From a bacterium (lineage in GTDB: Bacteria; Verrucomicrobiota; Verrucomicrobiia; Limisphaerales; UBA11358): a stretch of DNA of 39,776 nt. This document shows, in pieces, positions 32,547 through 39,776 of this stretch (positions are counted from its first letter, which is position 1; every line of letters begins with the position of its first letter). Location of the stretch: the NCBI GenBank assembly GCA_021780375.1, contig JAJXYT010000051.1, positions 1-39,776 of the forward strand. The letters run 5' to 3'. The notes beneath the pieces are model-generated. The model was not told where the DNA came from and did not search any database. It saw nothing but the letters and a program-made list of their open reading frames with translations. The position numbers were made by a program, and so were the translations under genes.

Positions 32547-33077
32547 ATGAAAACGAATCTAATTGCGGCGCTAACGGTTGCCGGTCTGGTTTTGTCGGTC
32601 GTTCCGGTCCAGGCGGCGCCCAGACCCAAAGTCGGCGACCCGGCGCCGCTGTTTACGGGCCAGGACCAGAACGGCAAAACGGTGGCGCTGGCCGATTTGA
32701 TCGGCAAGAAAGTCGTACTGCTCTATTTTTACCCGAAAGATTTCACGTCCGGCTGCACCAAGGAGGCGTGCGGTTTTCGTGACCGCATGGGCGACCTGCA
32801 AAAGGACAACGTCGAGGTCGTGGGCGTCAGTTTCGATTCCGCCAAAAGCCACCAGAAATTCATTGCGAAATACAAACTGAATTTTCCATTGCTCGCTGAT
32901 CCTGACGGAAAGATTGTGGACCTCTACGGCGTACGGATGGACCATTTGAACGTGGCGCATCGTGTCAGTTTCCTCATCGGGTTGGATGGCAAAATCGTTC
33001 ATATCACCGACGCGGGCAATCCCGCTGTTCACTTTGAACAGATGGCAGCAGCCATCGCCGCCCTCCAAGCGAAGTAA
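32547..33077 (+). CDS. Exported BCP/PrxQ-type peroxiredoxin
   Basis: It is predicted to reduce hydrogen peroxide and organic peroxides with thiol donors. The core YFYPKDFTSGCTKEACGFRD carries the peroxidatic C70 and resolving C75 five residues apart, as in E. coli BCP. Unlike typical cytosolic BCP, it starts with a signal peptide (MKTNLIAALTVAGLVLSVVPVQA|AP), so it should act in the periplasm. The start at 32547 is set by this signal peptide; a start 14 codons upstream would spoil it. It lies 46 nt after the glycosyltransferase gene. Confidence 0.87.
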   Translation: MKTNLIAALTVAGLVLSVVPVQAAPRPKVGDPAPLFTGQDQNGKTVALADLIGKKVVLLYFYPKDFTSGCTKEACGFRDRMGDLQKDNVEVVGVSFDSAKSHQKFIAKYKLNFPLLADPDGKIVDLYGVRMDHLNVAHRVSFLIGLDGKIVHITDAGNPAVHFEQMAAAIAALQAK

Positions 33078-33129
33078 GACCGTCGGGAAAAATCTTTTTT
33101 ATCCGCCCCGCCCTTTTTAACCTGCTTTT

Positions 33130-34308
33130 GTGCCATTTCAAATCGGCGACCGGTTGGGTTTGACGATTGACGACATTGCGTTTGGCGGCGAAGGCGTCGG
33201 CCGCGTGAATGATTTCGTTGTATTCGTGCCGTTCGTGCTCGTGGGTGAAGTCGTTGCAGCCGAGATCATCGACGTAAAAAAACATTTTGCGCGGGCGAAA
33301 CTGGTGCGCGTCGAAAAATCCTCGCCGGAACGGGCCGTGCCGGAGTGCCGTTACTTCGGCCGATGTGGGGGTTGTCAATACCAGCACATTGAATACGCGA
33401 CCCAGCTGCGGCTCAAACAAAAGCAAATCGGAGATTTATTTGAAAGGGTCGGGAAATTTTCGCCCGACGTGGTCGCGGCGGTGATTCCCTGCCCCCAACC
33501 CTTCGGCTATCGCAACCGGATCATGATTCGCAGTCAGTGGAACAAACCGGAGCAAAAGTTGAACCTTGGTTTCGTGCGCTGGGACTGCGGTCTGGTCGAG
33601 GATGTTGAGGAATGCAAAATCGCCGAGCCGGCCCTGAACGAACAACTTCAGCACGTGCGCGCGCATCCGCCGCCGCGGGGCGGTTTGAAGGTCGTGTTGC
33701 GCACGCTGCCGGAAAACTGGGATGTGCCTCCGGACTCTTTTTTCCAAAACAATTTTTTCCTGCTGCCCCGGCTCGTGGAAATCGTGCGCGGCTTTCTTTC
33801 CGCCGGAGGCGCGCGGCACCTGATGGATTTGTATTGCGGCGTCGGCTTTTTTGGAATTGAACTGGCGCATACGGTCGAATCCTTCGTCGGCGTGGAATAT
33901 GACCAGCGTGCGATCCAATCGGCGCGACGTAACGCCGCGGCGCGCAAAATCAGCAATGGGGAATTTGTGGCCCGGAAGGTCGAGGAGGTCTTGCCGGAAT
34001 TAGGGAAACGGTTTCCACCGCAAACGACCACGGTTTTGCTGGATCCGCCCCGCAAGGGTTGTCCGCCGCAGACGCTGAAGCTGTTGCGCGAGATCAGGCC
34101 GGCGCAGACCATTTACGTCTCGTGCCATCCGGCGACGATGGCCCGGGACTTGAACATTTTATGCAAGGACGGTGTCTTTGATTTGGTGCGGGTACAGCCG
34201 CTGGATATGTTTCCCCAAACACAACATGTCGAATGTGTGGCGGATTTGCGAACGGGAGAAAGGCTTGCCAAATTGCCCGACTTGGGTTCAACTGAACAAA
34301 CCCGATGA
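33130..34308 (+). CDS. 23S rRNA (uracil-C5)-methyltransferase RlmD/RumA family
   Basis: TrmA/RumA enzymes methylate uracil C5 in rRNA or tRNA with S-adenosylmethionine. The order is: TRAM-like RNA-binding domain (residues 1-60), iron-sulphur motif CRYFGRCGGCQYQH (C73, C79, C82) with the fourth ligand C162 in EECKI, SAM-binding LMDLYCGVGFFGIEL, DPPRKGC, and the catalytic loop YVSCHPATMARDL containing the nucleophilic Cys. The usual SCNPATLARD reads SCHPATMARD here. The gene starts with GTG. Its stop overlaps the start of the next gene in an ATGA. Whether the target is 23S rRNA U1939, U747 or tRNA cannot be told by eye. Confidence 0.88.
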   Translation: MPFQIGDRLGLTIDDIAFGGEGVGRVNDFVVFVPFVLVGEVVAAEIIDVKKHFARAKLVRVEKSSPERAVPECRYFGRCGGCQYQHIEYATQLRLKQKQIGDLFERVGKFSPDVVAAVIPCPQPFGYRNRIMIRSQWNKPEQKLNLGFVRWDCGLVEDVEECKIAEPALNEQLQHVRAHPPPRGGLKVVLRTLPENWDVPPDSFFQNNFFLLPRLVEIVRGFLSAGGARHLMDLYCGVGFFGIELAHTVESFVGVEYDQRAIQSARRNAAARKISNGEFVARKVEEVLPELGKRFPPQTTTVLLDPPRKGCPPQTLKLLREIRPAQTIYVSCHPATMARDLNILCKDGVFDLVRVQPLDMFPQTQHVECVADLRTGERLAKLPDLGSTEQTR

Positions 34309-37211
34309 CGATGGACGCGCAAACGGACCCGCGGAGGAATTTTGTTCCGCGTTTATTGCCATGGTTACTGGCCGCGGTGGCGCTGGTGGTTTATCTGCTG
34401 ACCCTTAATTATTGGGTTTCCCTCTTCAATCTCAACGCCGTGGCCAGAGTGTCCGGCTGGATGTGGCAGCCCGAAGTTTACAATCCCATTTTCTTTATCG
34501 TTACCCAGCCGTTTCATTGGCTGCCGGCGGCGCAGATTCCTGTGGCGCTGAATGTATTTTCCGCCGTCTGCGCGGCGCTGACGCTGGGGTTGCTGGCGCG
34601 GTCGGTTGCCCTGTTGCCGCATGACCGGACGGATGCCCAGCGCCGGCGCGAACAAAGCCCTTTTTCATTATTGACCATTCGCCACGCCTGGTTGCCGCCG
34701 GTTTTCGCCGTGGTGGCGTGCGGCCTGCAACTCACATTCTGGGAATACGCGACCAATTACACCGGCGACATGTTTGGACTGCTGCTGTTCGCATTTGTGA
34801 TCTGGTCTTTGCTGGAATACCGCCTGGATGAACACGAATGGCGATTATTTCTGGCGGCGTTCGTCTATGGTGCGGGCATGACCAACGATTGGGCGATGGT
34901 ATGTTATTTTCCGGCCTTCCTCGCCGCCATCATCTGGATTCGCGGGCTGAGCTTTTTCCATCCCCGGTTTCTGGGACGAATGTTCCTTTGCGGCCTGGCC
35001 GGCATATCGTTCTATTTATTGTTGCCGCTGGTGGTGGCCATTTCCGGCCAAGTGCCGATTACCTTCTGGCAATTGTTGCATTTGAATCTATCCGCACAGT
35101 TTTCCGTGTTCACGGCTTTTTTCGAAAATGGCGAGGTACGGAAGACTTTGGCGTTGATGTCATTAAGCTCACTGGTGCCGGTATTGATGCTGTCCATCCG
35201 CTGGCATTCCACTTTTGGCGACACCAGCCAGATGGGCCGGGCGCTGGCATCCCTCATGTTCCACTTCGTGCACGCGGTCTTTTTGATTCTGTGCGTTTGG
35301 GTGTTCTTTGATCCGCCGTTCAGTCCGCGGGAAAGAGGTTTCGGATTGACGCTTTACTATTTAAGCGCGCTGGGCGTGGGCTATTACAGCGGATATTTTT
35401 TGTTGGTTTTTCGAAGAGAACTTGGCACCCGCTTCCTGCCGCGGGGAACCCCTCAATTTAATTTTTGGAATTTCCTGGCCGTGACGGTCGTGTGGCTGCT
35501 TTTCTTTGCGGCGCTGGCGGGGCTGGTTTACAAGAACGCGCCGCAAGTCCGCGCCGCCAACAACGACACGTTTCAACGCTACACTTCGCTGGTGGTGGAA
35601 AACCTGCCTCGGACCGGCGGCATCTTGTTGAGCGACGACTGGCGGCGCTTGTATCTGACAGAGGCAGCCCTCGCCCGTGACGGCCGCGCGAAGGATTTTG
35701 TTTTTCTGGACACCCAATCCATGGTTTTGCCGGCCTATCACCATTTTTTACATGAAAAATATCCGAAGCTTTGGCCGGACACCTTCCACGCCTGGGACAC
35801 CAACACGATCGGCCCCCTGCAACTGGTTGTCCTGTTAACAACGCTGGCCAGAACCAACGAGCTTTACTATTTGCACCCGAGCTTTGGTTATTATTTTGAA
35901 CAATTTTACATGGAGCCGCACGGTTTGGTATATCGGCTCAAAACCCTGCCCGCCGATACCTTGTTGCCGCCATTGCCGGACAGCGACGAAATTGATGCGA
36001 ATGAGGCTTTTTGGGCGCGCGCAGAAATGCAGGCGTTCAAGCCGATTGAGCGTGCCCTGGCGGCGCCTCCGCCCGAGGAGTCCCGATCCTGGGGCGAAAC
36101 CATGCTTGCCTGGTTGCACGCGCGGCAGGAACACGACTTGAACGCCATCGTCGCCGGGGGATTTTACTCGCGCAGCCTGGATTATTGGGGCGTTGAGCTG
36201 CAACGCGCCGGGAACCTGGCCATCGCCGCCGAACATTTTCAGATGGCACAAAAACTCAATCCCGACAATGGCGTCGCGCGGATCAATCTGCAGTTCAATC
36301 ACAGCCTTCAGGCAGGCGAAAAGGTCCCGGTGGACCTGGCCAAAACCACGCTGGATCAGTTTGGCAAATACAATTCCTGGAGCGCCGTGCTCGACGTCGG
36401 TGGTCCCTTTGACGAGCCCAGCTTTTGCTTTGCGAACGGCCTCGTCTGGATACGAAACGGGTTCCTCCGTCAGGCGCTGGCGTTGTTCAACCGGGTCTGC
36501 CAGCTCGAGCCGGGTAACCTGCCGGCGCATTTGTGGCTCGTCCAGCTCTACGGTTTTAACCGCTTGCCCGACCGCGCGCTGGAGGTGATCCATGATCTGC
36601 GCAGCGAGCCGGGGAAATTCTCCCTCGACGCGACCAATCAAATGCAACTCACGCTCATCGAGGCGGCGGCTTATTTTCAGAAGAATGATCTTGCCCGCGG
36701 CACACAATTGCTCGACACGGAGATCTCCCGGAACCCGACCAACAATGCCCTGTTGGAAACGGCCACGCAATTTTTTGTGGCCAGGGGCCTCTACACCAAC
36801 GCCCTTAAGGTTATTAACGCCCGGTTGCGGGATTTGCCGGATGATCCAACCTGGTTGTTCAGCAAAAGCTACGTTTATCTCCAGCTGAAAGATTATGACC
36901 AGGCGATTCCCGTGCTGAATCAGATTCTGTCGCAGCAAGCCGACAACAGCACCGCGCTGTTCAATCGGGCCATTGCCTATCTCAGCACCGGCAAGCTCGA
37001 CGACGCCCGCGCCGACTATGAGAAGCTGAACCAGACCTTCACCAACTCATTCCGGGTGGACTATGGACTCGGCGAAATTGCCTGGCGCAAACACGAAACC
37101 AACAACGCCATCAAGTATTACAGACTTTATCTGGCCAACGCGAATACCAACACGGTCGAAGCAACCAACATCCTGCAGCGGCTTCGCCAGCTCCAAGGCG
37201 CATCACATTGA
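34305..37211 (+). CDS. DUF2723 membrane protein with C-terminal TPR domain
   Basis: This 968-residue protein has an N-terminal multi-span region (first helix about LLPWLLAAVALVVYLLTLNYW, then eight or more helices to about residue 420). Motifs such as ATNYTGDMFGLLLF and GAGMTNDWAMVCYFPAFLAAIIW are those of DUF2723, which resembles protein O-mannosyltransferases. A non-membrane domain follows, with at least six TPR-like repeats from about residue 640 to the end (AAEHFQMAQKLNPDNG, ALALFNRVCQLEPGN, AIPVLNQILSQQADNS, AIKYYRLYLANANTN). A lipid-linked-sugar-dependent glycosylation role is plausible, given the DPM1-like gene nearby, but unproven. The start codon overlaps the RlmD-like stop, indicating coupled translation. 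Confidence 0.85.
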   Translation: MTMDAQTDPRRNFVPRLLPWLLAAVALVVYLLTLNYWVSLFNLNAVARVSGWMWQPEVYNPIFFIVTQPFHWLPAAQIPVALNVFSAVCAALTLGLLARSVALLPHDRTDAQRRREQSPFSLLTIRHAWLPPVFAVVACGLQLTFWEYATNYTGDMFGLLLFAFVIWSLLEYRLDEHEWRLFLAAFVYGAGMTNDWAMVCYFPAFLAAIIWIRGLSFFHPRFLGRMFLCGLAGISFYLLLPLVVAISGQVPITFWQLLHLNLSAQFSVFTAFFENGEVRKTLALMSLSSLVPVLMLSIRWHSTFGDTSQMGRALASLMFHFVHAVFLILCVWVFFDPPFSPRERGFGLTLYYLSALGVGYYSGYFLLVFRRELGTRFLPRGTPQFNFWNFLAVTVVWLLFFAALAGLVYKNAPQVRAANNDTFQRYTSLVVENLPRTGGILLSDDWRRLYLTEAALARDGRAKDFVFLDTQSMVLPAYHHFLHEKYPKLWPDTFHAWDTNTIGPLQLVVLLTTLARTNELYYLHPSFGYYFEQFYMEPHGLVYRLKTLPADTLLPPLPDSDEIDANEAFWARAEMQAFKPIERALAAPPPEESRSWGETMLAWLHARQEHDLNAIVAGGFYSRSLDYWGVELQRAGNLAIAAEHFQMAQKLNPDNGVARINLQFNHSLQAGEKVPVDLAKTTLDQFGKYNSWSAVLDVGGPFDEPSFCFANGLVWIRNGFLRQALALFNRVCQLEPGNLPAHLWLVQLYGFNRLPDRALEVIHDLRSEPGKFSLDATNQMQLTLIEAAAYFQKNDLARGTQLLDTEISRNPTNNALLETATQFFVARGLYTNALKVINARLRDLPDDPTWLFSKSYVYLQLKDYDQAIPVLNQILSQQADNSTALFNRAIAYLSTGKLDDARADYEKLNQTFTNSFRVDYGLGEIAWRKHETNNAIKYYRLYLANANTNTVEATNILQRLRQLQGASH

Positions 37212-37295
37212 ACAGATGCGCCGGCCGCTGGAATGATAAAGCGAAGGCCGGTTGCGGGATTGTTCTGTTGAGGTTTTCGTGGTTAAATTCGGCCC

Positions 37296-38099
37296 GTGAA
37301 ACTGCTCTTTATTGGCGATATCGTGGGACAACCCGGCCGGCGCGCGGTCAAGGAACTCCTGCCCAAACTCCGCGAAGCATACGCGCTCGATTTTGTCATT
37401 GCCAACGGCGAGAACTCGGCCGGCGGCTCCGGCATTACGCCCAAAACCGCCGGGGAAATTTTCTCCGCCGGCGTGGATGTCATTACCAGCGGCGACCATC
37501 TGTGGGACCAGAAGGAGGTCATGGAGCTGCTCGCCAATGAAAAACGTTTTCTGCGTCCGTTGAATTATCCGCCAGATACGCCCGGTCACGGCAGCGCCAT
37601 TTTTGAATTCCGAACTCCGAACTCCGGACTCCGAACTCCGAATTTGATTGCCGTGTTGAATGCGCAAGGCCGCACCTTCATGCCGCCGCTCGAAAATCCA
37701 TTTCTGCTCGCGGCCGCGGAGGTGAAACGGTTGCGGGCGCAAACCAGGATCATCTTCGTGGATTTTCACGCCGAGGCGACCTCGGAAAAAATCGCGTTCG
37801 CGCGGTTTCTCGACGGCCAGGTGAGCGCGGTGGTGGGCACGCACACCCACGTGCAAACGGCCGACGAACAGATTTTTCCCGGCGGCACGGCGTATTTGAG
37901 CGACGCCGGCTTCACCGGCCCGCACGAAAGCGTGCTCGGCCGCGAAATCGAGCCGGTCGTCAAACGATTCCTCTCCACCATGCCGCAGCGGTTTGACGTG
38001 GCCAAAGACCGCGTGCAGCTCCACGGCGCGGTGATTGAAATCGACGACGCGAGCGGCAGAGCGGTGAAAATTCAGCGCGTATCGGGAGCCCTGCCGTAA
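37296..38099 (+). CDS. ymdB: YmdB-family metallophosphoesterase
   Basis: YmdB (TIGR00282) proteins are dimetal phosphodiesterases; the Bacillus protein acts on cyclic nucleotides and affects multicellular behaviour. Metal ligands and signatures are visible: FIGDIVG (D8), NGEN (E39, N40), SGDHLWD (H68), DFHAEATSEK, GTHTHVQTADEQ and FTGPHESVLG. The gene starts with GTG at 37296. Length is 267 residues, normal apart from a repeat-derived loop at residues 105-117. It follows the DUF2723 gene by 84 nt. Confidence 0.88.
   Translation: MKLLFIGDIVGQPGRRAVKELLPKLREAYALDFVIANGENSAGGSGITPKTAGEIFSAGVDVITSGDHLWDQKEVMELLANEKRFLRPLNYPPDTPGHGSAIFEFRTPNSGLRTPNLIAVLNAQGRTFMPPLENPFLLAAAEVKRLRAQTRIIFVDFHAEATSEKIAFARFLDGQVSAVVGTHTHVQTADEQIFPGGTAYLSDAGFTGPHESVLGREIEPVVKRFLSTMPQRFDVAKDRVQLHGAVIEIDDASGRAVKIQRVSGALP
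37610..37644 (+). repeat. CCGAACT heptamer array in ymdB
   Basis: Five 7-nt units (CCGAACT, CCGAACT, CCGGACT, CCGAACT, CCGAATT) encode FRTPNSGLRTPN, a loop between the conserved PGHGSAIF and LIAVLNAQG segments. The near-perfect units point to a recent insertion. Confidence 0.85.
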
Positions 38100-38110
38100 C
38101 CAACCCTTAA

Positions 38111-38332
38111 AGAGACCGCCATCGGACTCCGGCGGATGAGCAACGCGGCCTTCAAATCATCGCGTGCGAGGCCGGCAATTTTATTTTGCCTGTCTATCCC
38201 GGTCTCATCATCAAGGACAGCTACTGGCGCTGGCCCGAACGCAACCTCGCCGGCAACGCCATTGACTTTCACGTCCAAGTACTCGGTCTGTCCTTCCATG
38301 ATGCCATGCGCCAGATTTACCCCGTGAGATAA
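38111..38332 (+). pseudogene. Remnant of a CHC2 zinc-finger (primase-like) gene
   Basis: An open frame of 73 codons without a start translates to a segment ending YWRWPERNLAGNAIDFHVQVLGLSFHDAMRQIY. This matches the second half of CHC2 zinc-finger domains as found in DNA primase and in mobile-element-borne CHC2 proteins (compare G-D-A-I-D-F...L-S-F-x-E-A). The upstream zinc ligands are not present and the frame is closed by a stop at 38108, so it is a 5'-truncated remnant. Its stop lies inside the left arm of the 16-bp inverted repeat at 38316-38383. Confidence 0.7.
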
Positions 38333-38383
38333 TGTTGCTAGTTCCCGCTCCCATCAGCGCCCACGTCTATCTCACGGGGTAAA
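38316..38383. repeat. Perfect 16-bp inverted repeat
   Basis: TTTACCCCGTGAGATA (38316-38331) is the exact reverse complement of 38368-38383, with a 36-nt spacer. It overlaps the end of the CHC2 remnant and marks the left edge of the repeat-array region. It could be a transposon-end remnant or a large transcript hairpin; there is no T run after it. Confidence 0.85.
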
Positions 38384-38416
38384 CCGGCACATAATCTGCC
38401 CGCCGGCGACGTCGGC

Positions 38417-39064
38417 TTACGACGCCAGTTCGGCCAGAACCCGGTGTAACGACGAAAATCGGCCCTTACGATGGGAGTGTGGAAATCCAGCCCAAAGGGA
38501 CTGCTTACGATGCCAGTGCGGTGAAAAATCCTCCTGTCGGCTGAAAATCAAAAAATGCACCGGTCGGGTCACAACCTTCCGCCTTCGTCAACACTACGGC
38601 GCGACAAGTACGATCAGAGCGTGGCTATTCGGCCACAAATTACGATGCCAGTGTGGGAATCCTCTCAAAAACCCTGCGATGCCAAATCGGCCGTTTTTAC
38701 GATGTCAAAAAAGTGCGTAACAGGCACTCAACGCAATGTGTCCCTCAAAGTGGCTGGTTTTCATTCGACCCTCCCTGGCTGGTTTTGACCGTCCGCTGAC
38801 ACCCGTCGGCATCTTTGTCCTCACTCGCACTCTGGCCTGGCTCAAAACCGTTTCCAACGGCACGATGCTACGACCAGAACTCGGCTGCAAAGCTCGAAAA
38901 AACTCTACGATAGGAATTCGGCTCCGGCGGATCATTTTTTTATGCAGCCTTAATTCGGCAATTTTTCATTTTTCGTCCATTTTTTACGACGGCACCGGAC
39001 CAAAAACCCGGTTTTTTACGACCACAATTCGGCAAATTATACGATGTCAAAAAAGTTCGTAACA
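38417..39064 (+). repeat. Array of ~13 degenerate copies of an 18-nt motif
   Basis: A motif close to TTACGAYGCCAGTTCGGC recurs at irregular spacing, always on the same strand. Copies start at 38417, 38447, 38466, 38505, 38608, 38640, 38674, 38697, 38868, 38905, 38984, 39016 and 39040. Two copies, 38697-38722 and 39039-39064, are of a special type sharing ACGATGTCAAAAAAG followed by T/GCGTAACA with one mismatch. The last one abuts the next gene's stop codon. No ORF is convincing here. The spacing is too irregular, and the copies too degenerate, for CRISPR. The layout resembles the multiple transposase-binding sites in the ends of Tn7/Mu-type elements. Confidence 0.7.
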
Positions 39065-39065
39065 T

Positions 39066-39521
39066 TTATGGCGTTGGCGGACTTATTACATTCGTCTTCC
39101 ATCTGACATTTACTCCACGTTCACGCATATTGAGTTCCTTGGCAAAGTCTTCGTATGTTACATAGGGTAGTGGAGGTAGTTTCCAATTACGTCTAGATCG
39201 ATCTATACAGTCCATGCTCTGTTGGAATTCGTATTCCATTTTATTTGTCTCGTGTGTCTTGCGATATATAAGGAATAATCTTTCATGATCCAATGCTTTA
39301 GCCTCATCAAAATCAATTCCTTCTATGTGATTACTTTCATATTCAGGGATGGTTTTAAGATCTTCTAAAAGAATTTGTTCGGCTTTACGCACATCGTTCG
39401 TGCAATAGGTTGCCATAACACTACTCTCGCGTTTCGCATAATCTTCAGCAGTCAGCCTTGACCTACAAGAAAGACAAATTACGACGAGTATCAGGCCAAA
39501 TATAGTCACTGTTGTTTTCAT
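39066..39521 (-). CDS. Putative exported hypothetical protein
   Basis: This 151-residue protein is not recognised. It starts with a signal peptide (MKTTVTIFGLILVVICLSCRS) whose CLSC resembles a lipobox, but with Cys at -3, so lipidation is uncertain. The rest is hydrophilic, with several charged helices (KAEQILLEDLKTIPEYE, DHERLFLIYRKTHETNKMEYEFQQSMD). The gene is strikingly AT-rich against the rest of the window, which suggests recent acquisition. No Shine-Dalgarno sequence is evident before the ATG. Its stop codon is 1 nt from the last array repeat. Confidence 0.6.
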   Translation of the reverse strand: MKTTVTIFGLILVVICLSCRSRLTAEDYAKRESSVMATYCTNDVRKAEQILLEDLKTIPEYESNHIEGIDFDEAKALDHERLFLIYRKTHETNKMEYEFQQSMDCIDRSRRNWKLPPLPYVTYEDFAKELNMRERGVNVRWKTNVISPPTP

Positions 39522-39776
39522 GTAAGGCTATTGACCACCAAACACATTTTTAAACGTAAACGGGTCAGTCCTGAATGGCGGTTAGATAAGGCCTGCCAAA
39601 ATCGAGTTTTTGCCTGAAAACTGTAGGAATCAGAAACGTGCCATTGCAGCAGGTGTCGCCAAATTCACTGAAAACAAAGGCTTTTTTGCTTCGCACGAAG
39701 CCGACCGCCCATAAACACCGCGCAAAAAACGTGAATTCTGAGTGCATTTTTAAGCAATTGTTCTTCAATGATTTAC
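39522..39776. other. Window-end region without a supported gene
   Basis: An open frame on the minus strand (39565-39747 from its first ATG, 60 codons) is Phe/Cys-rich and lacks a ribosome-binding site or recognisable motif, so I do not call it. Nothing else is visible. Confidence 0.3.

Noticed and set aside
38417-39064. CRISPR array
   Set aside because: Repeats are degenerate, spacing varies from about 20 to 170 nt, and no cas gene is present.
39565-39768. 60-67-codon minus-strand frame at the window end
   Set aside because: No ribosome-binding site, no recognisable motif, Phe/Cys-rich composition; it may be chance in AT-rich DNA.

Overview
The window is a chromosomal segment of a high-GC Gram-negative bacterium, most probably a member of Verrucomicrobiota of the Pedosphaera/Limisphaerales type. 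The basis is a BamA/Skp outer-membrane assembly set, a very large SBBP-repeat plus Ig-like surface protein in the style common in that group, a Tat-exported (alpha/alpha)6-type glycosidase, a B12-dependent ribonucleotide reductase and a DUF2723/TPR membrane protein. This placement is inference from protein style; no rRNA or tRNA lies in the window.

Layout. 1-6.3 kb: bamA (5' end cut off), the giant SBBP/Ig protein, then skp/ompH. 6.3-7.4 kb: an aldo/keto reductase on the minus strand. 7.5-13.8 kb: a translation block rpmI-rplT-pheS-(island)-pheT. The island separates pheS from pheT and holds vapB-vapC, a small overlapping ORF, a duplicated 72-nt pheS tail and an AT-richer unknown gene. 13.8-18.7 kb (minus): lemA, a long M48 protease and a glycosidase, apparently one operon. 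19.1-24.4 kb (minus): L,D-transpeptidase, cytidylate-kinase-like protein, and a LOG-pabB-pabC group for p-aminobenzoate/folate. 24.5-29.5 kb (minus): nrdJ, with a terminator and a putative NrdR-controlled promoter, and der. 29.6-38.1 kb: a DUF5684 membrane protein, a membrane TPR protein, an endonuclease-III-like glycosylase, a polyprenol-phosphate mannosyltransferase-like GT2, an exported BCP peroxiredoxin, an RlmD/RumA-type methyltransferase overlapping a DUF2723/TPR protein, and ymdB. 38.1-39.8 kb: accessory DNA with a broken CHC2 zinc-finger gene, a perfect 16-bp inverted repeat, about 13 degenerate copies of an 18-bp motif and an AT-rich putative exported protein.

The most striking signal runs across the whole window: conserved housekeeping genes (pheS, pheT, pabB, nrdJ, der, nth-like, ymdB) carry in-frame insertions of the sort of DNA normally seen between genes. 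These are double-hairpin palindromes (one family shared by pheT and nrdJ) and heptanucleotide tandem arrays resembling cyanobacterial STRRs. The same kinds of sequence occur in the intergenic gaps here. The pattern resembles the Rickettsia palindromic elements that insert into coding sequence, combined with STRR-like heptamers, and is the best candidate for an undescribed system in this window. The other two leading candidates are the pheS tail duplication around a vapBC cassette and the repeat array at the right end.
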